40,542 nucleotides of DNA, taken from Pseudomonas sp. BN411. Lineage in GTDB: Bacteria; Pseudomonadota; Gammaproteobacteria; Pseudomonadales; Pseudomonadaceae. The translations under genes and the position numbers were made by a program. The notes under the pieces were generated by a model. The model did not search any database. It had not been told where the DNA came from and saw only the letters and a list, made by a program, of their open reading frames with translations. The stretch spans positions 1 to 40,542 of the forward strand of contig NZ_SSOM01000034.1 in NCBI RefSeq assembly GCF_029871235.1, given 5' to 3'. This document shows, one piece after another, positions 25,467 to 33,247 of the stretch. How positions within the stretch are numbered: position 1 is the stretch's first letter; the number at the start of each line of letters is the position of its first letter.

Positions 25467-25631
25467 ATGAAAACCTGGATTTGTGTGGTCTGCGGCCTGA
25501 TCTACGACGAAACCAAAGGCTGGCCCGAAGAGGGCATCCCCGCCGGCACCGCCTGGAACGACGTACCGGATGACTGGATCTGCCCGGATTGCGGCGTGGG
25601 CAAGAACGACTTCGATATGCAGGAAATCTGA
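25467..25631 (+). CDS. Rubredoxin
   Basis: This is a 54-residue one-iron electron carrier of the cytoplasm. Four cysteines in the patterns CVVC (6-9) and CPDC (39-42) bind a single Fe. The aromatic and acidic residues typical of rubredoxin are present (GLIYDETKGWPEEGIPAGT, DVPDDWICPDCGVGKNDF). The length is complete. AGAGG lies about eight bases before the ATG. The gene follows the membrane desaturase in the same direction; in AlkB-type and some desaturase systems rubredoxin passes electrons to the di-iron enzyme. A possible -10 box TATGAT at 25396 and a GC hairpin near 25411-25430 suggest that it may also have its own promoter. Confidence 0.95.
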   Translation: MKTWICVVCGLIYDETKGWPEEGIPAGTAWNDVPDDWICPDCGVGKNDFDMQEI

Positions 25632-25656
25632 GCCCGGCTCGATTCGAGGCTCTCTC

Positions 25657-25725
25657 GTAGGATGGGTAGAGCGGAGCGAAACCCATCGCACGGTTGATGG
25701 GTTTCGCAAGCTCAACCCATCCTAC
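25657..25725. repeat. REP-like hairpin repeat, copy 6
   Basis: GTAGGATGGGTAGAGCGGAGCGAAACCCATC is followed after 8 bp by the inverted unit GATGGGTTTCGCAAGCTCAACCCATCCTAC. It is nearly identical to copy 2 at 15513-15585 and separates the convergent rubredoxin and autotransporter-barrel genes. Confidence 0.85.
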
Positions 25726-25731
25726 AAGGGG

Positions 25732-26655
25732 TCAGAAGCGCAGGCTTACCCGCGCCGTCACCCCGTTGTCGCGCGCGTCCTCGGCGTAGGTGCCGTTGTA
25801 GAACAGCCCGGCGTAAGCCTGTTCGGTGAGCTGGTAATCCAAGCCCGCATCCAGCCTGAAGGCATCGCGGGTCAGGGCCACGGCGGCGCCGCTCTCATCT
25901 TCCAGCCGACTATCGCTGTAGGCATGGCGCCAGCCGGAGCTCATGCGTGCCGTCAGGCGCCGCCCCGAAGCCAGCTCGATACGCGTGGTGCCGCGCAGGC
26001 CGAAGGTGCTGTAACCGATCTCGTCGCGTTGGCTGTCGAGGGAGCCCAGCGAATCGCTGTCCAGCCGCACATAGGCCAGCTCGCTGAAACCCTCGGCACT
26101 GAAGTCGCGAAAATCCAGCGAGTAGCTGAGTTCGCCGAACACCTGGCCGCTGTCCCCGGCGGCCGCGCGCCGGTCGCCGTCGTGGCCGCTCCAGGCCGCA
26201 CCCAGCTTCACGCCGATCTGGTTGTAGATCTTGGTACCGGCGTAGACGCCCAGGTGCAGGCTGTGGATATCCGCGTCCTCGCCCGCCACTTCCACCGAAC
26301 TCGCCGAGTAGCCGCCCAATCCACCCACCAGCCAGTTGCCCAGCTTGCGCTCGCTGCCCAGCAGCCCGCCGCCGATATCCCGCTCCCGACGCGGCGCGCG
26401 GTGGTCAGCATCAGTCGAACCGTGGCTGCCGAAGGCCCGCGCCCAAGCCGGCGACTGACCTTCGTCCAGCGGCGGTTCGCGGAAGGAAAAGCGAATCTGC
26501 TGGATGCGCTCGGAGGCAGCGTCGCGGAGGAAATGGCTGTCTTCCAGCAGGTAGGCACGGCTGGCGGCGGCGAGGGAGTCGCCGAGGGCCGGCGCGCTCA
26601 TCAGCAAAGCACAGAGTGCGGCGAAGGCAGCGCGTGACGATCGATCCTGACCCAT
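25732..26655 (-). CDS. Autotransporter-type outer-membrane beta-barrel protein without passenger
   Basis: This 307-residue outer-membrane protein has a signal peptide (AAFAALCALLMSAPALGD), a short helical linker (about 27-60, LAAASRAYLLEDSHFLRDAA and SERIQQIRFSF) and a C-terminal autotransporter beta-domain (about 65-307) with alternating strands such as WLVGGLGGYSASSVEVAG and VFGELSYSLDFRDFSAEGFS. It ends in RVSLRF; a terminal Phe is the usual BAM recognition residue. Autotransporters normally carry a passenger of several hundred residues, which is missing. The ATG at 26655 has GGAG nine bases upstream; the ATG at 26664 abuts GGAG and is less likely. It could be a small-molecule porin or a passenger-lost relic with an intact frame. 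Confidence 0.75.
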   Translation of the reverse strand: MGQDRSSRAAFAALCALLMSAPALGDSLAAASRAYLLEDSHFLRDAASERIQQIRFSFREPPLDEGQSPAWARAFGSHGSTDADHRAPRRERDIGGGLLGSERKLGNWLVGGLGGYSASSVEVAGEDADIHSLHLGVYAGTKIYNQIGVKLGAAWSGHDGDRRAAAGDSGQVFGELSYSLDFRDFSAEGFSELAYVRLDSDSLGSLDSQRDEIGYSTFGLRGTTRIELASGRRLTARMSSGWRHAYSDSRLEDESGAAVALTRDAFRLDAGLDYQLTEQAYAGLFYNGTYAEDARDNGVTARVSLRF

Positions 26656-26798
26656 GACGGGCATCTCCAGCGGGGAATGTGGATAACTCTAGCGTCATGC
26701 TGGGCAATTCAATTTCCCGAATCTACTCGCGAGTTTCTGATTTGCCGGAATTTCGCCCCGCTGGCGCAATGGCCACCTGCACACACAGGAGCTTCACC

Positions 26799-27701
26799 AT
26801 GCGCCCATCCCTCTCCCCCGGTCTCAACGCCAACGCCTCGATGCTGCTCTGGGCGTTGCTGGTGGCGCTGTCGTTCTTCGCCGCCGCGGAGGTGAATCCC
26901 ACCCTCGACGCCCTGCCCCTCACCGCCCTACGCCTACTGCTTTCCGGCAGCCTGTTCCTGCCTTTCCTGCTGCTGCGCCGCACCGGTCTCCCCGGCGGTC
27001 GTGCGCTACTTGCCCACGCGCTGCTGGGCGGTCTGCTGGCCCTCTATTTCGGCAGCCTGTTCGAAGCCCTGAAGCACACCAAGGCGCTGGATACCGCGCT
27101 GCTGTATGTCAGCGTGCCGTTGCTGACCCTCGGTGGCGAACGCCTGCTGCTGCACAAGCCGGTGCTGCAACGCCTGTGGCCGACCCTGGTCGCGGCCTTC
27201 GGCGCCTTGGCCCTGCTCGGTCTCGACAATGCCCATTTCGACACCTACGCCTACAGCGTGTACGGCGTCGGCTGCTTCGCCATGGCCCTCTACGGCCCCC
27301 TCAGCCAGCGCCTTAAACCCTGGCTCGGCGGCGAGCGCAGCGCCGCCTCCGTGGCCTGCGGCAACCTGCTGGCGGGCGGCCTGCTGCTGGCCCTGGTGAG
27401 CACCCTCGGACAACGCTGGGAAGGCCTGCAAGGGATCGCCCTGCGCGACGTCGCCTGGCTGTTCTACCTGGCCCTGACCGCCACCCTGGCCACCTTCTGG
27501 CTGCTGCACCGGGCCATCTACTGGCTGCCGCCGGCTACGGTGATCGCCTACAGCTACCTGAGCGGCCTGTTCGCCCTGCTGCTGCAGAGCTTCTGGCTGC
27601 ATAAAGCACCCGCGCCGCTGGCCTGGGCCGGCGCCGTGCTGATCGTCCTCGGCATGCTCTGGCTGGCGCGCTTGAGCCCGGCGCGCACGGCGGCCGCCTG
27701 A
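26799..27701 (+). CDS. EamA/DMT-superfamily membrane transporter
   Basis: This 300-residue transporter has ten hydrophobic helices in two EamA repeats (about 12-145 and 160-290). TALRLLLSGSLFLPFLLLRR and TKALDTALLYVSVPLLTLGG belong to the first repeat, and ATVIAYSYLSGLFALLLQSF to the second. Members export amino acids or other metabolites, or act as permeases of unknown substrate. The start at 26799 is chosen because AGGAG lies seven bases upstream; the frame is open from 26679 but earlier ATGs lack a ribosome site. The LysR-type gene beginning nine bases after its stop is probably co-transcribed. Confidence 0.85.
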   Translation: MRPSLSPGLNANASMLLWALLVALSFFAAAEVNPTLDALPLTALRLLLSGSLFLPFLLLRRTGLPGGRALLAHALLGGLLALYFGSLFEALKHTKALDTALLYVSVPLLTLGGERLLLHKPVLQRLWPTLVAAFGALALLGLDNAHFDTYAYSVYGVGCFAMALYGPLSQRLKPWLGGERSAASVACGNLLAGGLLLALVSTLGQRWEGLQGIALRDVAWLFYLALTATLATFWLLHRAIYWLPPATVIAYSYLSGLFALLLQSFWLHKAPAPLAWAGAVLIVLGMLWLARLSPARTAAA

Positions 27702-27710
27702 GTGCTTGCC

Positions 27711-28682
27711 ATGTCGACTGGCGCGGGTTCTGATGGCGCTCCCGCCCAATGGAACCCGGCCATGCTGCTCGCCAACGGACTGCGCAAGATCGATATCCAG
27801 GACCTACTGGTGTTTCTCGAAATCCATGAGCGGCAGCACTTGGGGGACGTGGCGGAAGTACTGAACCTCAGCGCCTCCAGCGTCAGCTACAGCCTGAAGA
27901 AACTGCGCAGTACCCTGGACGACGAGTTGTTCATCGCCACCCGCAGCGGCATGCGCCCCACCCGCAAGGCCCTGGCCATGCGCCCTCACGCCCGCGCCAT
28001 GATCGAGCTGATGAACGCCTGCTTCAGCGAGGCCAATGCCTTCGACCCCAGCCAGGCTCCGCGCACCTTCCGGCTCTGCGCGCCGGAGTATTTCGAGCTG
28101 CTGATCCTGCCGCCTTTGCTGCGCCGGCTGAGCGATGCCGGTTACCCGGTCAGCCTTGATGTGCAGCGCCTGGGGCGAGAAATCCCCGCTGAGGCGCTGG
28201 TCCATGGCGAACTGGATCTGGCCCTGGGCTTCGGCCCGCACCAGCACCGCGCCCATCCTGGCCTCGTGAGCCTGGCGCTGTTGAAGGACGACCTGCTTTG
28301 CGTACGCGCCGCTGGCACCGCTGCTGTGGATAACCTGGATGCCTTCTGTGCGCGGCGCCAGGTATTTCCCACGCCCTGGGACTCGGACCGCAACATGATC
28401 GATGGCTGGTTGCAGCAGCAGGGCCGCTCGCGGCAGATCGCCGCCCGGACCAACAACTACCTGGCGGCCTTGCAACTGATCCCCGCCAGCGAGCTGCTGA
28501 TGGTCATGCCGGCGCGGGTTCACGAACGCCTGGGCGACGCCCGCACCGTCACCAGCCGGCTGCCCGACCTGCCGAGCTTTTCCCTGGAACTCCTCTGGGC
28601 GCAGCCTTTCGACCAGGACCCGGCGAATGTCTGGCTGAGGGAGCAGATTCTGAGCGTCTGCGCCGAGCAGTCACTGCTCTAG
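27711..28682 (+). CDS. LysR-family transcriptional regulator
   Basis: This 323-residue regulator has a LysR-type winged helix near residues 25-85 (HLGDVAEVLNLSASSVSYSL, then KKLRSTLDDELFIATRSGMR) and a substrate-binding domain at about 110-315 resembling PnbR/NodD-type proteins. It follows the EamA gene with a nine-base gap. The start is uncertain: the ATG at 27711 gives a 17-residue leader with no ribosome site, while the in-frame ATG at 27762 has a weak GGAA upstream and would start close to the helix-turn-helix. The stop overlaps the convergent TetR gene by 12 bp. It may regulate the EamA transporter; no operator was recognised. Confidence 0.82.
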   Translation: MSTGAGSDGAPAQWNPAMLLANGLRKIDIQDLLVFLEIHERQHLGDVAEVLNLSASSVSYSLKKLRSTLDDELFIATRSGMRPTRKALAMRPHARAMIELMNACFSEANAFDPSQAPRTFRLCAPEYFELLILPPLLRRLSDAGYPVSLDVQRLGREIPAEALVHGELDLALGFGPHQHRAHPGLVSLALLKDDLLCVRAAGTAAVDNLDAFCARRQVFPTPWDSDRNMIDGWLQQQGRSRQIAARTNNYLAALQLIPASELLMVMPARVHERLGDARTVTSRLPDLPSFSLELLWAQPFDQDPANVWLREQILSVCAEQSLL

Positions 28683-29243
28683 CCGGTCATCCACCACCCG
28701 GCCGAGGAAACTCCGGCTGGCACTCAGCACTTCGGACTGGGTCTCTTCGCGGGCGAGCATGCGCGCCACGACCAATGCACCAACGCACTGGGAAATCAGT
28801 GCCCAGGCCAGTTCGCCGTCTTCGAGGATTTCCGCCCAGGCCCGCTGCAACTCCAGCATCCAGTGCTCGGCCTCCTCGCGTACCGTGAAGTCGGCACGGG
28901 CGATCTCCGCACCCAGGGTCGGGATGGCACAGCCCGTGTCGGGGTTCTGCAGATGGGCCATGCTCAGGTAATGGTCGAGGCAACGTTCCAGCTTGTCGCG
29001 GCAGAAGCCTTCGCCACGCGCCACCTGGCCGATCAGGCTACGGGACAGCTCGCGCTGGACGATGGCGGTGAAGAGGTCGTTCTTCGACGGGAAATGGCTG
29101 TAGAAGGCCCCGCCGGTCAGGCCGATTGCCTTCATCAGGCCGTCGACACCGGTGGTGGAAAAACCGCCGCTCTTGGCGATCGAACCGCTGCTTTCCAGCA
29201 GCTTCTGGCGGGTTTCTTCCTTGTGGGTGGCTGAGTAACGCAC
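28671..29243 (-). CDS. TetR-family transcriptional repressor
   Basis: This 190-residue regulator has a TetR-type helix-turn-helix at the N-terminus (about 8-55, GFSTTGVDGLMKAIGLTGGA followed by FYSHFPSKNDLF) and a TetR_C-type effector domain (about 80-185). The start is GTG at 29243, with GGAGG five bases upstream; the longer frame to 29288 would run into the operator region. It is divergent from the SDR gene at 29331, and two perfect 10-bp palindromes lie in the 87-bp shared gap. The C-terminus overlaps the convergent LysR gene. It probably represses the SDR/kappa-GST pair and itself; the inducer is unknown. Confidence 0.86.
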   Translation of the reverse strand: MRYSATHKEETRQKLLESSGSIAKSGGFSTTGVDGLMKAIGLTGGAFYSHFPSKNDLFTAIVQRELSRSLIGQVARGEGFCRDKLERCLDHYLSMAHLQNPDTGCAIPTLGAEIARADFTVREEAEHWMLELQRAWAEILEDGELAWALISQCVGALVVARMLAREETQSEVLSASRSFLGRVVDDRLEQ

Positions 29244-29288
29244 GACGACCTCCGGTGGACTGGCTTGACGCGTTGGCGAGCATAGCAT

Positions 29289-29313
29289 AACGTACGTTCA
29301 GCTAACGATCGTT
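29289..29313. promoter_or_regulatory. Candidate TetR operator: two perfect palindromes
   Basis: AACGTACGTT (29289-29298) and AACGATCGTT (29304-29313) are both perfect 10-bp palindromes, 15 bp apart, forming a direct repeat TAACG-N2-CGTTCAG. They sit in the gap between the divergent TetR and SDR genes, 18 bp before the SDR ATG, where a bound repressor would block the start. Confidence 0.65.
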
Positions 29314-29330
29314 CAGTAAAGGTGAGCAGC

Positions 29331-30071
29331 ATGGCTAGCGAGACCGAAAACAAGAAAGTCGTACTGGTAATTGGTGCGGGCGACGCCACCGGCGGTGCCA
29401 TCGCCCGGCGCTTCGCCCGCGAGGGCTATGTGGCCTGCGTGACCCGGCGCAGCGCCGACAAGCTGCAGCCGCTGGTGGATGCCATTCGCGCCGACGGTGG
29501 TGAGGCCTATGGCTTCGGCTCCGATGCGCGCAAGGAAGAAGACGTCGCCGAGCTGGTGGAAACCATCGAGCGGGACATCGGCCCGATCGAAGCCTTCGTC
29601 TTCAACATCGGCGCCAACGTGCCTTGCAGCATCCTCGAAGAGACCGCGCGCAAATACTTCAAGATCTGGGAGATGGCCTGTTTCTCCGGCTTCCTCACCA
29701 GCCAGGCGGTGGCCAAGCGCATGGTCACCCGCGGGCGCGGCACCATTCTCTTTACCGGCGCCACCGCTGGCCTGCGTGGCGCCGCTGGCTTTGCCGCCTT
29801 CGCCGGTGCCAAGCACGGCATCCGCGCCCTGGCCCAGAGCATGGCGCGCGAGCTGGGACCGAGGAACATCCATGTGGCCCACGTGGTGGTGGACGGCGCC
29901 ATCGATACCGAATTCATCCGCGAGAGCTTCCCCGAGCGCTATGCACTGAAGGACCAGGACGGCATCCTCGCCCCCGAGCACATCGCCGAGAACTACTGGT
30001 ATCTGCATAGCCAGCCCCGCGATGCCTGGACGTTCGAGCTGGATCTGCGGCCCTGGATGGAACGCTGGTAA
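29331..30071 (+). CDS. Short-chain dehydrogenase/reductase-family protein lacking the canonical Ser and Tyr
   Basis: This 246-residue protein has a Rossmann fold of SDR type: nucleotide-binding segment VVLVIGAGDATGGAIA (10-25), SDAR at 64-67, the NIGAN motif in place of NNAG (92-96) and the usual SMARELGPRNIHVAHVV helix and strand. The active site is not canonical: the YxxxK motif reads FAGAK (Phe157, Lys161), and the residue 13 before it, normally Ser, is Ala144, with Thr at 142 and 145. It may therefore bind NAD(P) without normal alcohol dehydrogenation. The start at 29331 has AGGTGAG just upstream. A kappa-GST-type gene follows 40 bp downstream, and the divergent TetR gene is the likely regulator. 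Confidence 0.85.
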   Translation: MASETENKKVVLVIGAGDATGGAIARRFAREGYVACVTRRSADKLQPLVDAIRADGGEAYGFGSDARKEEDVAELVETIERDIGPIEAFVFNIGANVPCSILEETARKYFKIWEMACFSGFLTSQAVAKRMVTRGRGTILFTGATAGLRGAAGFAAFAGAKHGIRALAQSMARELGPRNIHVAHVVVDGAIDTEFIRESFPERYALKDQDGILAPEHIAENYWYLHSQPRDAWTFELDLRPWMERW

Positions 30072-30111
30072 TCCCTGGCCGTAGCCGACAACCAACGACG
30101 AGAATGCACCC

Positions 30112-30702
30112 ATGACCAAAACGGTCGAATTCTTCTTCGACCTCGGCAGCCCGGCCAGCTACCTGGCCTGGACGCAGCTGCCGGGTATCTGCGCGCGCCA
30201 TGACGCGACGCTGCGTTACCGCCCGATGCTGCTGGGCGGCGTGTTCCAGGCCACCGGCAACGCGTCCCCGGCCGCAGTCCCGGCCAAGGCCCGCCACACC
30301 ATGATCGACATGCAGCGCTTCGCCCGTCGCTACGGCGTGACAATGCATTTCAACCCGTACTTCCCCATCAATACCCTGACCCTGATGCGCGGCGCCATCG
30401 GCGTGCAGCTGCGCCAGCCGGAACGCTTCGGGGCCTATCTGGACGCCATGTTCCGCGCCCTCTGGCAGGACAAGCGCAACCTCGGCGACCCCGCCGTGGT
30501 GGCCGCCGTCCTGCAGGAAGCCGGCTTCGATCCGCAAGCACTGCTGGCCCTGGTGGGCGATCAGGAGGTAAAGGACGCACTGAAGGCTGCCACTGAGGAA
30601 GCGGTGAAGCGCGGCGTGTTCGGCGCGCCCACCTGCTTCGTCGGCGAGGAGATGTACTTCGGCCAGGACCGGCTGGACTTCGTCGAGGAGGCGCTGGCCT
30701 AG
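30112..30702 (+). CDS. 2-hydroxychromene-2-carboxylate isomerase/kappa-class GST (DsbA-family)
   Basis: This 196-residue thioredoxin-fold protein is of the HCCA-isomerase/kappa-GST family. The active-site Ser is in DLGSPASYLAW (Ser13), and the C-terminal cis-Pro strand GVFGAPTCFVGEEMYFGQDR is intact. Members use glutathione as cofactor to isomerise hydroxychromene carboxylates in naphthalene-type pathways or to act on hydrophobic electrophiles; no ring-cleavage genes are seen nearby, so an aromatic-pathway role is not supported. It follows the SDR-like gene by 40 bp and probably shares its transcript and TetR control. Its stop overlaps the convergent REC-HDOD gene by four bases. Confidence 0.85.
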   Translation: MTKTVEFFFDLGSPASYLAWTQLPGICARHDATLRYRPMLLGGVFQATGNASPAAVPAKARHTMIDMQRFARRYGVTMHFNPYFPINTLTLMRGAIGVQLRQPERFGAYLDAMFRALWQDKRNLGDPAVVAAVLQEAGFDPQALLALVGDQEVKDALKAATEEAVKRGVFGAPTCFVGEEMYFGQDRLDFVEEALA

Positions 30703-31919
30703 CCGGCAGCGGCCAGATTCGGCAGCGACGCCAGCAAGCTGGCATCCAGGCCGAGCATCCGTGCCGCCTTGTGCCGGGCGAGGCCGCTGGCGTCTTCGCC
30801 CTCGGGCAGCTCGGCCGCGAGCTTGGCGATGTGCACGATGAGCGCGTCCTTCGAGTAGACGCCGCCGCCGAGCTGGTAGGCGGCGGCGATCAACTGGCGC
30901 AGTTCCAGAGGCAGGCGCCAGCGGGTGCGCAGGGCCGAACCGAAGGGTGCGCCATGGGTGTGCAGTGCGGCGTCGACCTGCTCCTCGGTCAGCCCTTCTC
31001 CGCCGTCGTCACGCCAGCTCTGGATGCTACGCAGCACCGCAAGGTCTCCCAGCGAGTGCAGCAACCCAGCGGTGTAACAGCGCTCGCCATCCCCTTCCAG
31101 GCATTGCGCCAACCAGCGCGCCAGCTCGGCGGTGCGCTGCGATTGCCGCCAGAGGCGCTCGCCGTGGGGCACCAGCAAGGGATCGGTGAGGTTGACGCTG
31201 CGTTGCAGGGCCAGGCCCAGTGCCAGGTTAAGGCTGTGCTGTGGGCCGAGCCGGGACAGGGCCTGGGCAAGGGTCTGGCAGCCGCTGCCCAGGTGTTGGG
31301 CGGCACTGTTGGCGGCAGCGATCAGCTGGCCGGTGAGCTGCGGGTCCTGGTGGAACAGCGGCTCCAGTTCGGCAAGGTCGCGCGTGGGGGCATCCAGGGC
31401 CAGCCGCAGCGCGTCCAGCACCGTGGTCAGCAGCGGCGCTCCCGCGGAGGATTCACGCGCCTCGGCCAGGTAGTCGTCCAGTGCTTGCCCGGTGGAGCTG
31501 GACGGCACTGGGCAGGCGACCTCCTCACCCGGTTCCAGCAGCAGGTTGCGCAGGCGCTTCAACAGGTCTTCGGCGTTGAATGGCTTGGCCAGGTAGGCGG
31601 TGGGGGCCAACGGCAGGGCGGCGCGAACGCTGGCCGCATCCACGCGTTCGGTGATAAGGAAAAATGGCACGGGCGGATGGCGCCGCTGGCGGCGCACTTC
31701 CCGCAGCAGCTCCAGTCCGCCGATGCCGGGCAGGCCATAGTCGACGATCAGCAGGTCAGGCCAACCGGTGCTGCAATGCTCTAGCACGCTAAGGCTGTCC
31801 TGCAGCACCACCAATTGGGCATCGCAGCGCGCCTTGCGCACCAGCGCAACAAGCAGCTCGGCGCTCCAGCGATCGGGGTCGGCTATCAGCACCCTGGGTG
31901 CCTGTTCCATATCAGCCAT
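30699..31919 (-). CDS. Response-regulator receiver/HDOD-domain protein, paralogue A
   Basis: This 406-residue signalling protein has an N-terminal CheY-like receiver (about 8-125) and a C-terminal HDOD domain (about 150-370). The receiver keeps acidic residues in ADPDRW, the phospho-acceptor Asp in LIVDYGLPGIGG, Thr in FFLITER and Lys in YLAKPF. The HDOD part contains DPQLTGQLIAAANSAAQHLG and CYTAGLLHSLGDLAVLRSI; HDOD domains lack the HD metal residues and act through protein contacts. No histidine kinase is nearby. A closely related paralogue lies 116 bp upstream on the same strand. The start at 31919 has AGGA nine bases upstream; a second ATG at 31910 is possible. Confidence 0.88.
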   Translation of the reverse strand: MADMEQAPRVLIADPDRWSAELLVALVRKARCDAQLVVLQDSLSVLEHCSTGWPDLLIVDYGLPGIGGLELLREVRRQRRHPPVPFFLITERVDAASVRAALPLAPTAYLAKPFNAEDLLKRLRNLLLEPGEEVACPVPSSSTGQALDDYLAEARESSAGAPLLTTVLDALRLALDAPTRDLAELEPLFHQDPQLTGQLIAAANSAAQHLGSGCQTLAQALSRLGPQHSLNLALGLALQRSVNLTDPLLVPHGERLWRQSQRTAELARWLAQCLEGDGERCYTAGLLHSLGDLAVLRSIQSWRDDGGEGLTEEQVDAALHTHGAPFGSALRTRWRLPLELRQLIAAAYQLGGGVYSKDALIVHIAKLAAELPEGEDASGLARHKAARMLGLDASLLASLPNLAAAG

Positions 31920-32006
31920 GCGTGGCGATCCTGTTCCGCTCAACTCCCGGAAATTTCCTGTACCGCTCGTACAACTGCAACGAGCATTTCAGCAGACTAG
32001 ACAATG

Positions 32007-32029
32007 CCGGGGCTGGCACGCCAGCCCGG
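32007..32029 (-). terminator. Hairpin after REC-HDOD paralogue B, possible terminator
   Basis: CCGGGGCTGGC-AC-GCCAGCCCGG forms a long GC stem right after the stop of the gene at 32036-33247. There is no T-run on the minus strand, so the ending of transcription here is uncertain; partial read-through into paralogue A is possible. Confidence 0.4.
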
Positions 32030-32035
32030 ACGGCA

Positions 32036-33247
32036 TCAGGACAGCAGGCGTCCCGGCAACCGTTCCAGCAGTGCGGCGTCAAGACGCAGCAGTCGGGCCG
32101 CGCGCTCGTCCGTCAGGCTCGCCGGGGTTTCGCCATGGGGCAGGCGCAGCAGCGCGGCGCAGAGGTTGAGCACCAGGGCTTCGCGGGAGAACACTCCGGC
32201 GCCCAGGCCGTGGAACGCAGCCACCAGCTCACGCAGGCCGAAGGGCAGGCGCCAGCGGATGCGCAGGGCCGAACCGAAGCCCGCCGACCGCCGCTGCATC
32301 ACGTCCTGCAGCTCCTCGTTACCCAGGTTGCCGCCGGCGTCCTGCCAATCCTGCAGGCTGCGCAGCAGGGCCAGTTCGCCCATGTTGTGCAGTAGCCCGG
32401 CGGTGTAGCAGAGCTCGGCATCCAGCTCCAGTTCGCTGGCCACCCAGTAGGCCAGCTCGGCGCTGCGCTGGGCGGCCTGCCAGACCAGGTCGGCCAGCTC
32501 CGACAGGCGCGGGTCACGCAACCGGGCATTACGCTCCAGGGCCATGCCGAGCACGAGGTTGAGCACGCGGGTGACGCCCAGCCGCTGCATGGCCTGGGCC
32601 AGGGTCTGGCAGGGCATGCCGAGATGCTGGGCCGCGCTGTTGGCAGCAGCGATCAGCCGAGCAGTGATCTGTGGGTCGCGGGAGAAGATTTCATCAAGAT
32701 CGCGCAGGTCGAGTTGATCCGCCTGCAGGCACTGGCTCACGGCGTCGCGGACATCGTCCAGCAAGGGCGCTCCCTGGCCCTCTTCGCGAACGCTGTCCAG
32801 GTATTCCTTCAGGCTGCTCATCAGCAAGGCCGGCGTCTGCTGGCCCATTGTGCCGTCACCGGCGGGCAACAGGGCGCCGAGACGCTTGCGCAGCTTGGCG
32901 GCGTTGAAGGGTTTGCCGAGGTACGCCGATGGCGCCAGCGGCCGCACGGCACGCACGCTGGCCGCATCGACGCGGGCGCTGATCAGCACGAAAGGCAGGG
33001 CCGGCGTGCGCGGATGGCGGCGCAATTGGCGCAGCAGTTCCACCCCATCGATCCCACCCAGCTCGCCGTCGGCAATCACCAGATCCGGCAGCCGCCGCTT
33101 GCAGCGGGCCAGGGCTTCGCAGCCGTCGGCCACCTGCACCACGCGGACATCACCGCGAATATCCAGGACCAGTTGCGCCAGCAGATCCGACGTCCAGGGA
33201 TCGGCCTCGGCAATCAGGACTTCCGGAACCTGGGCGGCGGCGGGCAT
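32036..33247 (-). CDS. Response-regulator receiver/HDOD-domain protein, paralogue B
   Basis: This 403-residue protein has the same plan as paralogue A. The receiver (about 10-120) has EADPW, phospho-acceptor Asp in VIADGELGGIDG, Ser in FVLISAR and Lys in YLGKPF. The HDOD domain (about 145-365) has DPQITARLIAAANSAAQHLG and CYTAGLLHNMGELALLRSL. Shared unusual strings with A (RVDAASVRA, AAANSAAQHLG, ELCYTAGLLH-like) show a tandem duplication followed by divergence. ATG 33247 has GAGG about five bases upstream; the frame upstream of it lacks a better start. No partner kinase lies in the window, so both may be controlled by an orphan kinase or not by phosphorylation. Confidence 0.88.
   Translation of the reverse strand: MPAAAQVPEVLIAEADPWTSDLLAQLVLDIRGDVRVVQVADGCEALARCKRRLPDLVIADGELGGIDGVELLRQLRRHPRTPALPFVLISARVDAASVRAVRPLAPSAYLGKPFNAAKLRKRLGALLPAGDGTMGQQTPALLMSSLKEYLDSVREEGQGAPLLDDVRDAVSQCLQADQLDLRDLDEIFSRDPQITARLIAAANSAAQHLGMPCQTLAQAMQRLGVTRVLNLVLGMALERNARLRDPRLSELADLVWQAAQRSAELAYWVASELELDAELCYTAGLLHNMGELALLRSLQDWQDAGGNLGNEELQDVMQRRSAGFGSALRIRWRLPFGLRELVAAFHGLGAGVFSREALVLNLCAALLRLPHGETPASLTDERAARLLRLDAALLERLPGRLLS

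Noticed and set aside
30112-30702. Naphthalene or other aromatic degradation cluster because of the HCCA-isomerase-type gene
   Set aside because: No dioxygenase, hydratase-aldolase or ring-cleavage gene is nearby; the kappa-GST-type role is equally likely.
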